Positions 42,755-52,482 of a stretch of DNA of 64,000 nucleotides are shown piece after piece. The stretch lies in the NCBI GenBank assembly GCA_040768585.1, contig JAXGMQ010000001.1, positions 372,001-436,000 of the forward strand, given 5' to 3'. The translations under genes were made by a program, and so were the position numbers. Within the stretch, counting starts at the first letter, position 1, and each line of letters begins with the position of its first letter. The notes beneath the pieces were generated by a model. It searched no databases and was not told where the DNA came from. It worked only from the letters and a program-made list of their open reading frames with translations. This DNA is from JAXGMQ01 sp040768585. GTDB taxonomy: Bacteria > Caldisericota > Caldisericia > JAAYUI01.

Positions 42755-43186
42755 ATGAAAATCGCAATCGCATCAGACCATGGGGGGTTCACCCTCAAGC
42801 AAACACTGATTGAGCACATCAAATCCCTCGGTCACACCATAGTCGATCTTGGCACAGACAGCACCAGCAGTGTCGACTATCCCGATTTTGCCCACAAGCT
42901 AGCAAACGAAATCCAAACAAAGAGCTGCGATCTGGGTGTGCTTATTTGCGGCACTGGCATCGGGATGGAGATGACAGCAAACAGACACGGTGGTGTGAGG
43001 GCTGCCAACTGCACCAACACGACACAAGCAAAACTCACAAGAGAGCACAACAACGCAAACGTGCTGTGTCTTGGCGCTCGCATTGTTGGCGAGGTGCTCG
43101 CAATAGATGTAGTCAACGTTTTTCTCACAACTCAATTCGAAGGTGGCAGACACGAGAAACGTGTCGAGAAAATAGATAACCCATAA
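42755..43186 (+). CDS. rpiB: Ribose-5-phosphate isomerase B
   Basis: 143 residues of the RpiB/LacAB family. N-terminus MKIAIASDHGGFTLK, active-site Cys in LICGTGIGMEM and the ANRHGGVRAA loop. It interconverts ribose 5-phosphate and ribulose 5-phosphate. I start it at 42755, as in the family; an in-frame ATG at 42740 would add five residues and be near-leaderless from the promoter just upstream. glyA follows. Confidence 0.92.
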   Translation: MKIAIASDHGGFTLKQTLIEHIKSLGHTIVDLGTDSTSSVDYPDFAHKLANEIQTKSCDLGVLICGTGIGMEMTANRHGGVRAANCTNTTQAKLTREHNNANVLCLGARIVGEVLAIDVVNVFLTTQFEGGRHEKRVEKIDNP

Positions 43187-43212
43187 GAACTTGATTTGGA
43201 GGTAAGGAACAT

Positions 43213-44463
43213 ATGTCAGAACTTAACAAATTTGACCCAGATGTGGCAAATGCTCTCGAACAGGAACTTGGCAGACAGCGAGGAAACCTGGAACTTATCG
43301 CATCAGAAAACTTTGTGAGCAAGGCTGTCCTTGAAGCACTTGGTTCAATTGCCACGAACAAGTACGCCGAAGGCTACCCAGGCAAGAGATACTACGGCGG
43401 TTGTCAATTCGTCGATATCGCCGAAAAGCTTGCAACTAAGAGAGCAAGAGAGATTTATGGAGCCGACTATGCCAACGTCCAGCCACACTCTGGCGCTCAG
43501 GCAAACATGGCTGCATACTTTGCAATCCTGAATCCCGGCGACACCTTCATGGGCATGAAACTCGACCACGGCGGTCACCTGACTCACGGTCACCCAATCA
43601 CAATGTCTGGTAAGTGGCTCAACCCAGTCTCATATGGAGTTCATAAAGATACAGAAACACTTGACTACGAAGAGATTGAATCGCTTGCAAACGAGCACAA
43701 ACCAAAACTCATTGTTGCAGGAGCTTCGGCTTACCCAAGATTCTTTGACTTTGAACGTCTTGGTAAGATTGCGAAATCAGTGGGTGCCAAACTCATGGTC
43801 GATATGGCTCATATCGCTGGTCTTGTCGCTGCTGGTATTCACCCATCACCAGTTCCACACGCAGATGTCGTGACAACCACAACCCACAAAACACTACGTG
43901 GCCCAAGGGGTGGAATGATCCTCTCAACTAACGAGATGAAGGCTGACATCAGAAAAGCCGTCTTCCCAGGCATCCAGGGCGGGCCTCTTATGCACGTCAT
44001 CGCCGCAAAAGCGGTTTGTTTCAAGGAAGCCCAGACAGAAGAGTTTGTAGAGTATCAGAAGCAGACGGTCAAAAACGCATCGGCGCTCGCAAAACACCTT
44101 GCGGCAAATGGTTTCAGGATTGTCTCAGGAGGTACTGACAACCACCTTATGCTCGTTGACCTTAGACCAAAAGATATCAACGGCAAAGAAGCTGAAGACC
44201 TCTGTGAGTCAATCGGTATCACTGTCAACAAGAACGCAATCCCCTATGACCCAGCACCTCCTATGACACCTTCTGGTATGAGACTCGGTACTCCTTCACT
44301 TACCACTCGTGGTATGAAAGAACCCGAAATGGAAGAGGTAGCCTCAATCATCACCAAGCTCATCACTCATCGCACGGACGAGAAAATTCTTGAAGATTGC
44401 AAAAACACAGTCAAAGAACTCACTGATAGATTCCCACTCTACGGCGGTATGTCCTACCTATAG
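43213..44463 (+). CDS. glyA: Serine hydroxymethyltransferase
   Basis: 416 residues, PLP enzyme that converts serine and tetrahydrofolate to glycine and methylene-THF. The PLP lysine lies in VVTTTTHKTLRGPRGG; substrate motifs ASENFVS, KYAEGYPGKRYYGGC and HSGAQAN are intact. A TTGGAGG SD lies about 11 bases before the ATG. It is followed with no gap by the wecA-like gene. Confidence 0.97.
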   Translation: MSELNKFDPDVANALEQELGRQRGNLELIASENFVSKAVLEALGSIATNKYAEGYPGKRYYGGCQFVDIAEKLATKRAREIYGADYANVQPHSGAQANMAAYFAILNPGDTFMGMKLDHGGHLTHGHPITMSGKWLNPVSYGVHKDTETLDYEEIESLANEHKPKLIVAGASAYPRFFDFERLGKIAKSVGAKLMVDMAHIAGLVAAGIHPSPVPHADVVTTTTHKTLRGPRGGMILSTNEMKADIRKAVFPGIQGGPLMHVIAAKAVCFKEAQTEEFVEYQKQTVKNASALAKHLAANGFRIVSGGTDNHLMLVDLRPKDINGKEAEDLCESIGITVNKNAIPYDPAPPMTPSGMRLGTPSLTTRGMKEPEMEEVASIITKLITHRTDEKILEDCKNTVKELTDRFPLYGGMSYL

Positions 44464-45414
44464 ATGAATCCACTCTACATGGTCGCCTTTTTTTCATCGG
44501 CAGCTCTTTCTGCTTGCTTAACACCTGTTGCCATCTGGTTTGGCGCAAGGTTTGGTATTACAGACAGAGCTGGAGGGAAAACACCGTCTGGCCAGGAAAA
44601 GATAACAAAGAAAAAAACACCAAGAACAGGAGGGATTGGCATCTTCTTCGGAACGCTGATCCCTTTCATTCTTATTAGCGGATTCGACTCATCTTCAATT
44701 GGCATAATCTCAGGCGCAATCTTTATTTGGCTTTTTATGCTGCTTGATGACAAGTACAACCTTCCCCCCTGGACAAAGTTCATAGCCCAAGCAGCCTCTG
44801 CAACCGCTGTCATTCTCTCTGGAATGAGAATAGCCTACATGACGAACCTGTTTGGGGGTGGATGGGTAAGCCTCGAATGGTTGTCAATACCGCTTACCTA
44901 CCTTTGGATAATTCTCGTCACAAACGCCGTCAACTTTATCGATGGTCTCGATGGATTGGCATCGGGGATTACTATCATAGTTTGCATCACAGCTGCTCTT
45001 GCCTCAATCTCCCGTGGGATGATAACCCCCGCCCTGCTCCTTGTCTCACTCGCTGGCGCATCGGCTGGTTTTCTGCCCTTTAACTTCAAACCAGCGAAGA
45101 TATTCCTCGGCGATAACGGAGCGCACCTGATAGGATTCCTTATCTCAGTTTGTGCCATGTGGGGTACTGCAAAGGCAACAACAGCTGTTGTACTTGGTGT
45201 ATCTGCGGTAGCTCTATTTATCCCCATGTTTGATGTGTTCTACTCAGCATTCCGTAGGGTTGCCAACAAGAAATCGCCATTTGCTGGTGACATGGACAAT
45301 ATACACTACAAGCTGCTCCAACTCGGGTGGTCTGAGGACAGAGTGGTTCTGGTGTTCTATGCGATAACAATTGTTTTTTCTTTTCTTGCTCTTTATTTCT
45401 TTGTTTGGAGGTAA
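44464..45414 (+). CDS. UDP-GlcNAc:undecaprenyl-phosphate GlcNAc-1-P transferase (WecA/TagO-like)
   Basis: 316 residues with about ten membrane spans, of the MraY/WecA superfamily. Motifs: KKKTPRTGGIGIF, LLDDKYNLPPWTKF, NAVNFIDGLDGLASG, FLGDNGAHLIGF and NIHYKLLQLGWSE. It would put GlcNAc-1-P on the lipid carrier to begin a glycopolymer. The start directly abuts the glyA stop. wecB follows, so the unit makes lipid-linked GlcNAc and UDP-ManNAc together, feeding the TagA-type enzyme at 30 kb. Confidence 0.88.
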   Translation: MNPLYMVAFFSSAALSACLTPVAIWFGARFGITDRAGGKTPSGQEKITKKKTPRTGGIGIFFGTLIPFILISGFDSSSIGIISGAIFIWLFMLLDDKYNLPPWTKFIAQAASATAVILSGMRIAYMTNLFGGGWVSLEWLSIPLTYLWIILVTNAVNFIDGLDGLASGITIIVCITAALASISRGMITPALLLVSLAGASAGFLPFNFKPAKIFLGDNGAHLIGFLISVCAMWGTAKATTAVVLGVSAVALFIPMFDVFYSAFRRVANKKSPFAGDMDNIHYKLLQLGWSEDRVVLVFYAITIVFSFLALYFFVWR

Positions 45415-45423
45415 AGTAAAGGC

Positions 45424-46533
45424 ATGAAAGTTTTCACCATTTTCGGAACAAGACCAGAGGCAATCAAGATGGCTCCTCTTGTGAAGGTATTTCAGGAGGA
45501 CAAGCGTTTTGATGTAAAGGTCGCAGTGACTGCTCAGCACCGAGAGATGCTCGACCAGGTGCTAAACCTCTTCTCAATCAACCCCGACTTTGACCTTAAC
45601 ATCATGAAGAAAAAACAGACTCTGGGGGACATCACAACCAGAGCATTAAAGGGTCTTGAGGATATCCTTTCAAAGGAAAAACCAGACGTTGTACTCGTCC
45701 ACGGCGACACCACCACCACTTTCGCTGGAGCGCTGGCTTCCTTCTACCAATCTCCACCAATAGCTTGCGGTCATGTTGAGGCAGGGCTTCGCAGCTACAG
45801 CATGACAAACCCATATCCTGAGGAAGCAAACAGGGTGCTTACAGACCATCTATGCAAATATCACTTTGCCCCAACCGAGAGCTCAAGACAAAACCTCCTC
45901 AAAGAAGGAATTGACCCAGCAAGAATCGTAGTCACTGGCAATACGGTTGTTGACGCTCTCCACAGAATACAACATATAAACAAGAATGTCCCGCTCCCTG
46001 TTGAGAAGAAAAAGGACGAGAAGCTGATAACCGTTACGATGCACAGGCGCGAGAGCTGGGGCAAACCTCTTGAGAACATCTGCATGACAATCCTAAGGCT
46101 TCACTCAAAATATCCTGAGACAAGGTTTGTTTTTCCCTGGCACCTTAACCCCAAGGTTCGGGAAATTATCGCCCCCATCCTTTCTGGACTCGAGAGGATT
46201 CATCTAATCGAACCACTTGGTTACTCTGACTTTATCAACCTCCTAAGCTCATCATATCTTGTCATGTCTGACTCGGGCGGAATCCAGGAAGAGGCTGCAT
46301 CACTTAGGGTTCCTGTTCTTCTGCTTCGAAGTGTTACAGAGCGTCCTGAAGCGCTTGATTGCGGAATCTGTAAACTCGTTGGCACAAATGAAGAAGTTGT
46401 GTATGAGGAAGCATCAAAGCTTTTATCTGACAAAAACGCTCGAGACTCCATGATTCCTGAGGTGAACCCATTTGGTGACGGCAAAGCTTCCGTTAGAATA
46501 AGAGACTTCCTAGCTCGTGAATGGGGGATTTGA
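45424..46533 (+). CDS. wecB: UDP-N-acetylglucosamine 2-epimerase (non-hydrolysing)
   Basis: 369 residues, GT-B fold. It interconverts UDP-GlcNAc and UDP-ManNAc. Motifs: FGTRPEAIKMAPL, HGDTTTTFAGALA, HVEAGLRS, TMHRRESWG and SDSGGIQEEA. An ATGAAAG start lies 9 bases after the wecA-like stop with a GGAGG SD overlapping it. It ends in TGATG with murA. Confidence 0.95.
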   Translation: MKVFTIFGTRPEAIKMAPLVKVFQEDKRFDVKVAVTAQHREMLDQVLNLFSINPDFDLNIMKKKQTLGDITTRALKGLEDILSKEKPDVVLVHGDTTTTFAGALASFYQSPPIACGHVEAGLRSYSMTNPYPEEANRVLTDHLCKYHFAPTESSRQNLLKEGIDPARIVVTGNTVVDALHRIQHINKNVPLPVEKKKDEKLITVTMHRRESWGKPLENICMTILRLHSKYPETRFVFPWHLNPKVREIIAPILSGLERIHLIEPLGYSDFINLLSSSYLVMSDSGGIQEEAASLRVPVLLLRSVTERPEALDCGICKLVGTNEEVVYEEASKLLSDKNARDSMIPEVNPFGDGKASVRIRDFLAREWGI

Positions 46534-47795
46534 TGAATTATTATGAGGTAAGAGGTGGTAACAAACTAAGTGGAAGAATCGGTATCCTTGGCGCGAAGAA
46601 TGCTGCCATGCCGATCGTGACAGCAGCCGTTATGATTCCAGGAGAAGTAACTCTCCATAACATGCCAACATCCTCTGATCCGCAAACCCTCATCGAGATG
46701 ACTCGGACACTTGGAGTAAAAGTTAAAAAGATTGACAATAACACCTATTCCTTGGACAGCACAGCTGACCTAAAATCAGAGGTAACAGGCGAACGGGCAA
46801 ACCGCATCAGAGGAAGCCAAACGCTCCTGGGAGCGCTTCTGGCGCGAACTGGTGAGGTCACACTCGGAAAGCTTGGTGGCTGCAGGATTGGTGAGCGTCC
46901 GATGGACTTGCACCTCAAGGGCTTCAAAGCGCTGGGGGCCATAGTCGAAGAGGACAGAGGGGCTATCCACTGCAAGGCTGTGGGTGGCCTGGTTGGAGCT
47001 AACATCTTCCTCGACTTCCCATCAGTAGGAGCTACTGAAAACATCATGATTGCAGCCACCACAGCAAAAGGCGAGACCATCATCGAGAATGCTGCCTGTG
47101 AACCCGAAATTGAGGATTTGGCACTTTTCCTTCGAAGTTGTGGCGCAAAAATTATTGGAGCTGGATCAAAGACAATAAAGGTTATTGGGGTATCCGAGCT
47201 CAAACCCACGAGCCACAGTATTCTTCCCGACAGGATTGAAGCTGGCACATACATGATAGCAGCAGCGATTGCCGGCGGTGATGTGCTGGTCGAATCGATA
47301 AACCCCACGAACGTTGACTCACTGATTTTCAAACTCCAGGAGATTGGAGTATCGGTGAAAGTTGAGGGCGGGGACAGGGTTCGTATAAGAAGCAACAAGA
47401 GAGTTAGTTCAACAAATATCAGGACACTTCCCTACCCAGGTTTCCCAACAGACCTGCAACCTCAGATGACAGCGCTCCTATCAACTGCTGATGGTGTGTC
47501 AGTTGTGACAGAGACCATCTTTGAGAACAGATTCAGCTGTGTGCCAGACCTTGTGAATATGGGCGCAAAAATCAAATCTGAGGGTCATTCAGTTGTGATT
47601 GACGGAGTCGAGAAGCTGCATGGAACAGAGGTTGAGGCTCTTGACTTGCGTGGCGGTTCAGCTCTCATTCTTGCTGGATTATCAGCGGAAGGAACAACAA
47701 CTGTTGCAGGAGCTGAGCATGTTGAACGGGGATTCTCAGACATAACAGGAAACCTCTCCTCACTTGGAGCTGAGATTAAGAGGGTAGCAAGATGA
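46533..47795 (+). CDS. murA: UDP-N-acetylglucosamine 1-carboxyvinyltransferase
   Basis: 420 residues, first committed step of peptidoglycan synthesis. Lys22 in ILGAKNAA and the catalytic Cys117 in GGCRIGERPMDLH are present, so the enzyme should be fosfomycin-sensitive, unlike the Cys-to-Asp forms. It starts at the TGATG junction with wecB and is coupled to murC by ATGA. Confidence 0.95.
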   Translation: MNYYEVRGGNKLSGRIGILGAKNAAMPIVTAAVMIPGEVTLHNMPTSSDPQTLIEMTRTLGVKVKKIDNNTYSLDSTADLKSEVTGERANRIRGSQTLLGALLARTGEVTLGKLGGCRIGERPMDLHLKGFKALGAIVEEDRGAIHCKAVGGLVGANIFLDFPSVGATENIMIAATTAKGETIIENAACEPEIEDLALFLRSCGAKIIGAGSKTIKVIGVSELKPTSHSILPDRIEAGTYMIAAAIAGGDVLVESINPTNVDSLIFKLQEIGVSVKVEGGDRVRIRSNKRVSSTNIRTLPYPGFPTDLQPQMTALLSTADGVSVVTETIFENRFSCVPDLVNMGAKIKSEGHSVVIDGVEKLHGTEVEALDLRGGSALILAGLSAEGTTTVAGAEHVERGFSDITGNLSSLGAEIKRVAR

Positions 47796-49231
47796 CAAAT
47801 CTGCTGGATTTGCCAAAGGGCAGCGAGATTCACTTTGTTGGCATAGGGGGCACTGGGCTTCGGGCAATTGCTATAATGCTCCATAACCTTGGCTACAAGG
47901 TTACAGGCTCTGATATTGAGATAACACGCCCCTGGGTTGTCGACCTCATGAAATCCGGCATAAAGGTTCACGGTGGTCACTGTGGCTGCAACATAGGCAA
48001 CCCTGCCCTTGTGATTCGCTCTGTCATCATCCCTGATAACAATCCTGAGATAACAGTCGCCAAAGAGAAAAACATCCCAATCATTGACAAGACTGAAGCT
48101 CTTGTACAGATTGCGTGCAAAAAAGATGTTCTGGCCGTTGCTGGTTCGCACGGTAAATCAACTGTAACAAGCATGATTGCCCACATTGTGAATGAGTCTG
48201 GAATTGACGCTTCCTGGTTTTTTGGTTCAACACTTACAAACGGAATGCCAGAGGCAAAACTCACCGATACCTCCAAGTGGCTCATCCTAGAGACCGACGA
48301 GTCCGACCATGGTTTCATCAAATACAACCCAAAGATTTCAGTTATCACAAACATAGACCCAGAGCATATGGAGTTCTATGACTTCAAGTTTGAGAATCTT
48401 GTAGCTGAGTTTAAGCAGTTTGCAGATACAGCTGCTTCAAACGGTGGCATTCAAGTTTTAAGCGCGGACTGTGCTACAACATTATCGACTCAAAATGGTT
48501 CAAGCGGGAACTCAATCACTTTTGGCGAGAGCGAATCGGCTAATATTAGATGTGATGGTGTCCAATTCTTCGAGGAGAATGGACATCTTTGCTCAAGAGC
48601 GACGGTTCTTGTAAATGGCAGAGCAATGGGGGAGCTAAAACTCATTGTTCCTGGTATACACAACATTAAAAGCGCGCTTGCTGCAATTGCAACAAGCGCT
48701 CAGCTTGGAGTGAGCATCAGCGATGCCATAAAACACCTGGGGTCATATCCTGGACTCACCCGCCGTATCGAGCTTATCGCAAACGTAGGTGGTCACCTGG
48801 TGTTTGACGACGACGCTGGTCACCCAACAGAGCTTCAAGCTGGAATGAAGACACTCAAAGACTACTTCCCAAATAGACCAATTTGCATCATCCACCAGCC
48901 AGTTCGGCACTCAAGAGTTTTCTACCTGTCAGAAAGGTACGCCAAGGCAGCGTGCGAGACACTCACCAAAGGCGACAGATACATCGGCTCTCCAGCAGCG
49001 GCAACTGATGAGAACAAGTGGAACGTCTCAAGACACGGAGTGACAGATGCGATATCCAAGGCAAGTCCGCCCTTTGCTGTTGAGTACGCAGCATCATCAG
49101 ATGAAATACCAAAACTCGCATTTGAGACGATGAAAGACAGCGAAGTGTTCTTTGTCAGCGGACACCCACCACACGAAATCAGAGGAGCAGCGCAGAAGTT
49201 AGCTGCATTGATAAAAGATAACAAGAAATAG
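47792..49231 (+). CDS. murC: UDP-N-acetylmuramate-L-alanine ligase (MurC-type)
   Basis: 479 residues in the three-domain Mur ligase layout: an N-terminal Rossmann-like domain (HFVGIGGTGLRAIA), a P-loop (VAGSHGKSTVTSM) with the ESDHGF metal region, and a C-terminal domain. The domain-border strand is FDDDAGHPTEL rather than the usual DDYAHHPTE, a modest divergence. Mpl is an alternative, but the pairing with murA favours MurC. It overlaps murA by 4 bases. Confidence 0.85.
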   Translation: MTNLLDLPKGSEIHFVGIGGTGLRAIAIMLHNLGYKVTGSDIEITRPWVVDLMKSGIKVHGGHCGCNIGNPALVIRSVIIPDNNPEITVAKEKNIPIIDKTEALVQIACKKDVLAVAGSHGKSTVTSMIAHIVNESGIDASWFFGSTLTNGMPEAKLTDTSKWLILETDESDHGFIKYNPKISVITNIDPEHMEFYDFKFENLVAEFKQFADTAASNGGIQVLSADCATTLSTQNGSSGNSITFGESESANIRCDGVQFFEENGHLCSRATVLVNGRAMGELKLIVPGIHNIKSALAAIATSAQLGVSISDAIKHLGSYPGLTRRIELIANVGGHLVFDDDAGHPTELQAGMKTLKDYFPNRPICIIHQPVRHSRVFYLSERYAKAACETLTKGDRYIGSPAAATDENKWNVSRHGVTDAISKASPPFAVEYAASSDEIPKLAFETMKDSEVFFVSGHPPHEIRGAAQKLAALIKDNKK

Positions 49232-49240
49232 GAGGATGCG

Positions 49241-50458
49241 ATGATTGATTTTTCCTACACCGATGAGCAGAAGATGGTCGCTAAAATGGTGCGAGACCTG
49301 GCAGCAAGAGAGTTTGCTCCAAACATCCGTGAGTGGGACGAGAAGGCAGAATGGCAACCAGAGGTCGCCAAGAAACTCGCTGCCCAGGGAATCATGGGAC
49401 TTTGCACTCCCGAAAAGTATGGCGGTGCTGGTTTTGACTACGTTTGCTTGGGGCTTGCTTGTGAGGAGCTTGAGTATGTCGACACTGCAATGAGAGTCAC
49501 CCTCTCTGTACATATCGGGCTTGCTCAGATGCCAATCCTCACATGGGGAACCGAGGAACAGAGACAGAAATATCTGCCTGTTATGGCGTCAGGAGAGAAG
49601 ATTGGCGCTTTTGGTTTAACCGAGCCAAACGCCGGTTCTGACGTTGCAGCTCTTGAGACCAAAGCTGAAAAGGACGGAAACGACTGGTTGATTTCTGGTG
49701 AGAAGATGTGGATTTCTCTCTCTGATGTTGCTGATATCTTTGTTATCTTTGCTTGGACTGACCAGGAGAAAAGAAGAAAGAGAGACCACTCTGGAGTGTC
49801 AGCTTTCATCCTCGAACGTGGGATGGAAGGACTCACAACAGCATCGATTCATGGGAAGCTTGGTGTGAGAGCAGGAAACACGGGCTCAATCTCTATGAAC
49901 CGAGTTAGAGTACCTCAGGAGAATATGCTTGGGCTTGAGGGTGAGGGCTTTAAAATTGCGATGTTCTCTCTCGACCAGGGCAGATTCACTGTTGGTTGGG
50001 GCGCAACAGGACTTGTAAAGGCTTGCCTCGACGCATCGGTTTCCTACGCAAACTCTCGTGTGACATTCAACGAAACGATTGGTCACCACCAGCTTGTGAA
50101 ATCGATGATTGCCAAAATGAAGGTAAACTACGAGGCTTCCAGATTCCTCAACCTTGAGGCAGCCTGGATGAAAAACCAGGGACTCAGATGCACCAAAGAA
50201 ACGGCAAGAGCCAAGTGGTTTGCCTGTGACGCCTCCGAAAAGGCTGCATCAGATTGCGTGCAGATTCATGGCGCGTATGGCTACTCAAACGAATTCCCAG
50301 CCGAGAGATTCTTCAGAAACTCAAAAGGCGCGGTGATTTATGAAGGCTCAAGAGAGATTCAACAGATCATCGCAGCTGACTATGAGCTTGGCTACAGAAT
50401 CGATAGACCTCTTCGTAAAAACCTTCCACCACACCCATTTCCTGCAGATTGGAAATAA
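49241..50458 (+). CDS. Acyl-CoA dehydrogenase
   Basis: 405 residues. FAD and substrate strands FGLTEPNAGSDVAALET and WISLSD; the catalytic Glu of the short-chain type lies in VIYEGSREIQQIIA. It oxidises acyl-CoA to enoyl-CoA or, with an ETF, runs the reverse in butyrate formation. No etfAB is adjacent. The SD is GGAGG in AAATAGGAGGATGCG just after murC. Glutaryl-CoA dehydrogenase-like features are possible. Confidence 0.9.
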   Translation: MIDFSYTDEQKMVAKMVRDLAAREFAPNIREWDEKAEWQPEVAKKLAAQGIMGLCTPEKYGGAGFDYVCLGLACEELEYVDTAMRVTLSVHIGLAQMPILTWGTEEQRQKYLPVMASGEKIGAFGLTEPNAGSDVAALETKAEKDGNDWLISGEKMWISLSDVADIFVIFAWTDQEKRRKRDHSGVSAFILERGMEGLTTASIHGKLGVRAGNTGSISMNRVRVPQENMLGLEGEGFKIAMFSLDQGRFTVGWGATGLVKACLDASVSYANSRVTFNETIGHHQLVKSMIAKMKVNYEASRFLNLEAAWMKNQGLRCTKETARAKWFACDASEKAASDCVQIHGAYGYSNEFPAERFFRNSKGAVIYEGSREIQQIIAADYELGYRIDRPLRKNLPPHPFPADWK

Positions 50459-50498
50459 TAAATTAGAAGTTTTTGGGTAGACTTCACGTCTGATATAA

Positions 50499-50537
50499 CA
50501 AAACCCCCGACACCAATTCGTAAATCGGGGGTTTTCT
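50499..50537. terminator. Bidirectional terminator
   Basis: 11-bp stem AAAACCCCCGA/TCGGGGGTTTT (50500-50510 with 50525-50535) between convergent genes. Confidence 0.9.
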
Positions 50538-50570
50538 ATTTTGCACACAGGCAATCCCTGACAGCTTATA

Positions 50571-51485
50571 TCAATCTAAATCAAGCAGTTTCTTTATCTC
50601 AACTTCAGCAATTCCCGGTGTCTCTGGTGAGTATCCATCATGTTGCCACACAATGAGTCCTTCCTTGTTAACAAGCGTCATATTGGGCACACCCAGCCCT
50701 CCCCACTTGTAGTAAGTCTCAGCCAACGGATCAAGTGGGATTGGATAGTTTATCTCAAGATACTCAATCAACTCAGCACGCTCAGCCTCAAGCCCATCCG
50801 AGTCTGTGCAAACACCAAGCACAAGCAGTCCATCGTCTTTGTACTTATCATAGAGCTTTACAAGAGCAGGCAGCTCCTTGTTGCAGGGCAGGCAACGAGT
50901 TGACCAGAAATTCAGAAGGATGCACTTCACATCTTCTCGTTCTAGTTGCTCACTGAAATTGATTGTCCCGCCATTTTGGGTTTCAAGTGTGAAGTCGATT
51001 GCATGAGGAAGGAGCAAGTCTGAGTCAATTTCCATTTCAAGGAAATAGCCATCTTCATCGGGTTCGGTTATCTTTGTCTCAAGTCCGAACTCTCTGTCCA
51101 CAAAATCCGACGATACCAATAGCCTGTTTTGGTAGATGAATGGTTGATTTGTGTATTCGACCTCTCTCGCGGCGGAGACATAGTTCGCCCTGTCTCTCCA
51201 AATCTGGATGTTTCTCCCTTGTCCACGAATCAAAGCCGATTTCTCGTTGTCAATCCAGTACACCTTATGACCGAGATATTCAGCCAGAAACCGTAGGGGA
51301 TAATAATAAACACCATCTCTCTCCTGCACGCCAACATCCGTGTGATGTTTTCTGTCTGCAATTGACACATTGCGCCAATCAGGCTTCCACTTGATTGTCA
51401 CAATCTCGGCAAACACATAACCAAAGAGGGAGAGACTAATTACCAGTGTTGCAGAGCTTATCAACCATCTCTTCAAGTTTCGCAT
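50571..51485 (-). CDS. Exported stalk-domain/TlpA-like thioredoxin fusion (second of pair)
   Basis: 304 residues. Signal peptide or anchor at 1-27; a copper-amine-oxidase-like stalk region (about 28-150; YYYPLRFLAEYLGHKVYW); then a TlpA/ResA-type thioredoxin domain with the redox motif STRCLPCNKELPAL and the cis-Pro loop GVPNMTLV. It would be an extracytoplasmic thiol-disulfide enzyme. It starts inside the last 50 bases of its upstream paralogue, after an AGAGG SD. The joining of these two domains is unusual. Confidence 0.75.
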   Translation of the reverse strand: MRNLKRWLISSATLVISLSLFGYVFAEIVTIKWKPDWRNVSIADRKHHTDVGVQERDGVYYYPLRFLAEYLGHKVYWIDNEKSALIRGQGRNIQIWRDRANYVSAAREVEYTNQPFIYQNRLLVSSDFVDREFGLETKITEPDEDGYFLEMEIDSDLLLPHAIDFTLETQNGGTINFSEQLEREDVKCILLNFWSTRCLPCNKELPALVKLYDKYKDDGLLVLGVCTDSDGLEAERAELIEYLEINYPIPLDPLAETYYKWGGLGVPNMTLVNKEGLIVWQHDGYSPETPGIAEVEIKKLLDLD

Positions 51486-52347
51486 TGTCTTCCTCTGAGA
51501 AGTGTTCATGGAACCAGGTGACATATTTGTCGCCCGGGGTTAAAAGAAAGAAATTCGGGAATACTGGGTCAAACCACCCTTCTTGGGTGCTATAGTTTTC
51601 GTCAAGGGCAATGGGGAAGTCAACTTGGTATCTCTCCAACAGTTCCCAGCGATCACCCTCAAGACCCGGCCCATCGGTGCAGACTCCAAGCACGACAAGA
51701 CCATCGTCTCTGTATTTTCTTTCTAATTCACCGAGGAACTCAAGCTGTTTGTGGCACGGCACACAGTTAGTGTACCAAATTTGCACAATTACAGCTTTAA
51801 CACCTGGTTTTGACATGTATTCCGACAGAGTTATCATTTCGCCATCTTCACCCCTGTCTTTTGGGAGTGAAAAGTCGCTCCATAAGTAGTAAATCCTCTG
51901 TGGGTCAACGGTTGTAGTCACATAGCGACCATCAACCTTAAAATCCAGGTCAAACATTGAGTTAAGAAGTGATGAATCAACAAGTGTTCTACTATCAACA
52001 ATAACCGGCGCTTTATCGACCAACACCGTATTACCAGCCGATGATACCTCTTTTTTATCTATCCAGATCTTTGTGTCATATCCTCTACCGGTTGCCGCAA
52101 CACTCCTTTCCTGGGCGTTCCACTCCACCCACAATCCAAGTTTCTCAGTGACAAATCTATAAGGAATATAAAGGTTTCCTTCCACTTCTGTCGGTGGTAC
52201 GTCAATCTTGTATCCCTTGTCACACAGGGTAACCACCTTGGAACCACGCTTGAATTCAAAGATACACTCATCGGCATCAATCTGACAGAACGGGAGCAAA
52301 GCGATAGCCAATACCATTAGCAGTATGATTACTTTTCTTTCCTTCAT
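51436..52347 (-). CDS. Exported stalk-domain/TlpA-like thioredoxin fusion (first of pair)
   Basis: 303 residues with the same architecture as its downstream paralogue: signal peptide (MKERKVIILLMVLAIALLPF), stalk domain (YIPYRFVTEKLGLWVEWNAQ) and thioredoxin domain with YTNCVPCHKQLEFL and DPVFPNFFLL as the cis-Pro loop. Cysteines in the signal region (Cys22) do not form a good lipobox. The start at 52347 follows GAGGTG. Duplication in tandem with divergence suggests two different redox partners. Confidence 0.75.
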   Translation of the reverse strand: MKERKVIILLMVLAIALLPFCQIDADECIFEFKRGSKVVTLCDKGYKIDVPPTEVEGNLYIPYRFVTEKLGLWVEWNAQERSVAATGRGYDTKIWIDKKEVSSAGNTVLVDKAPVIVDSRTLVDSSLLNSMFDLDFKVDGRYVTTTVDPQRIYYLWSDFSLPKDRGEDGEMITLSEYMSKPGVKAVIVQIWYTNCVPCHKQLEFLGELERKYRDDGLVVLGVCTDGPGLEGDRWELLERYQVDFPIALDENYSTQEGWFDPVFPNFFLLTPGDKYVTWFHEHFSEEDNAKLEEMVDKLCNTGN

Positions 52348-52425
52348 TTTACACCTCACATTTGAACATGCCGACTTTCTCTTATGCAATCAAGCCAACT
52401 TGTGTTGTATTTGTACCAAATCAAT

Positions 52426-52454
52426 TTGACAGGCTATAAACTAAACAATAAAAT
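52426..52454 (+). promoter_or_regulatory. Promoter of the nif3-like gene
   Basis: TTGACA (52426-52431), 17-base spacer, TAAAAT (52449-52454). The start near 52461 is 6-7 bases from the ATG at 52468 and 22 from the ATG at 52483. Confidence 0.8.
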
Positions 52455-52482
52455 ATAAAGAGTTTATATGCAAGAAGGTGAA

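Noticed and set aside
46745..47398. 217-codon minus-strand reading frame inside murA
   Set aside because: It is the shadow of a well-supported gene; its protein is low in complexity (Ser/Pro-rich) and has no SD or homology I can see.
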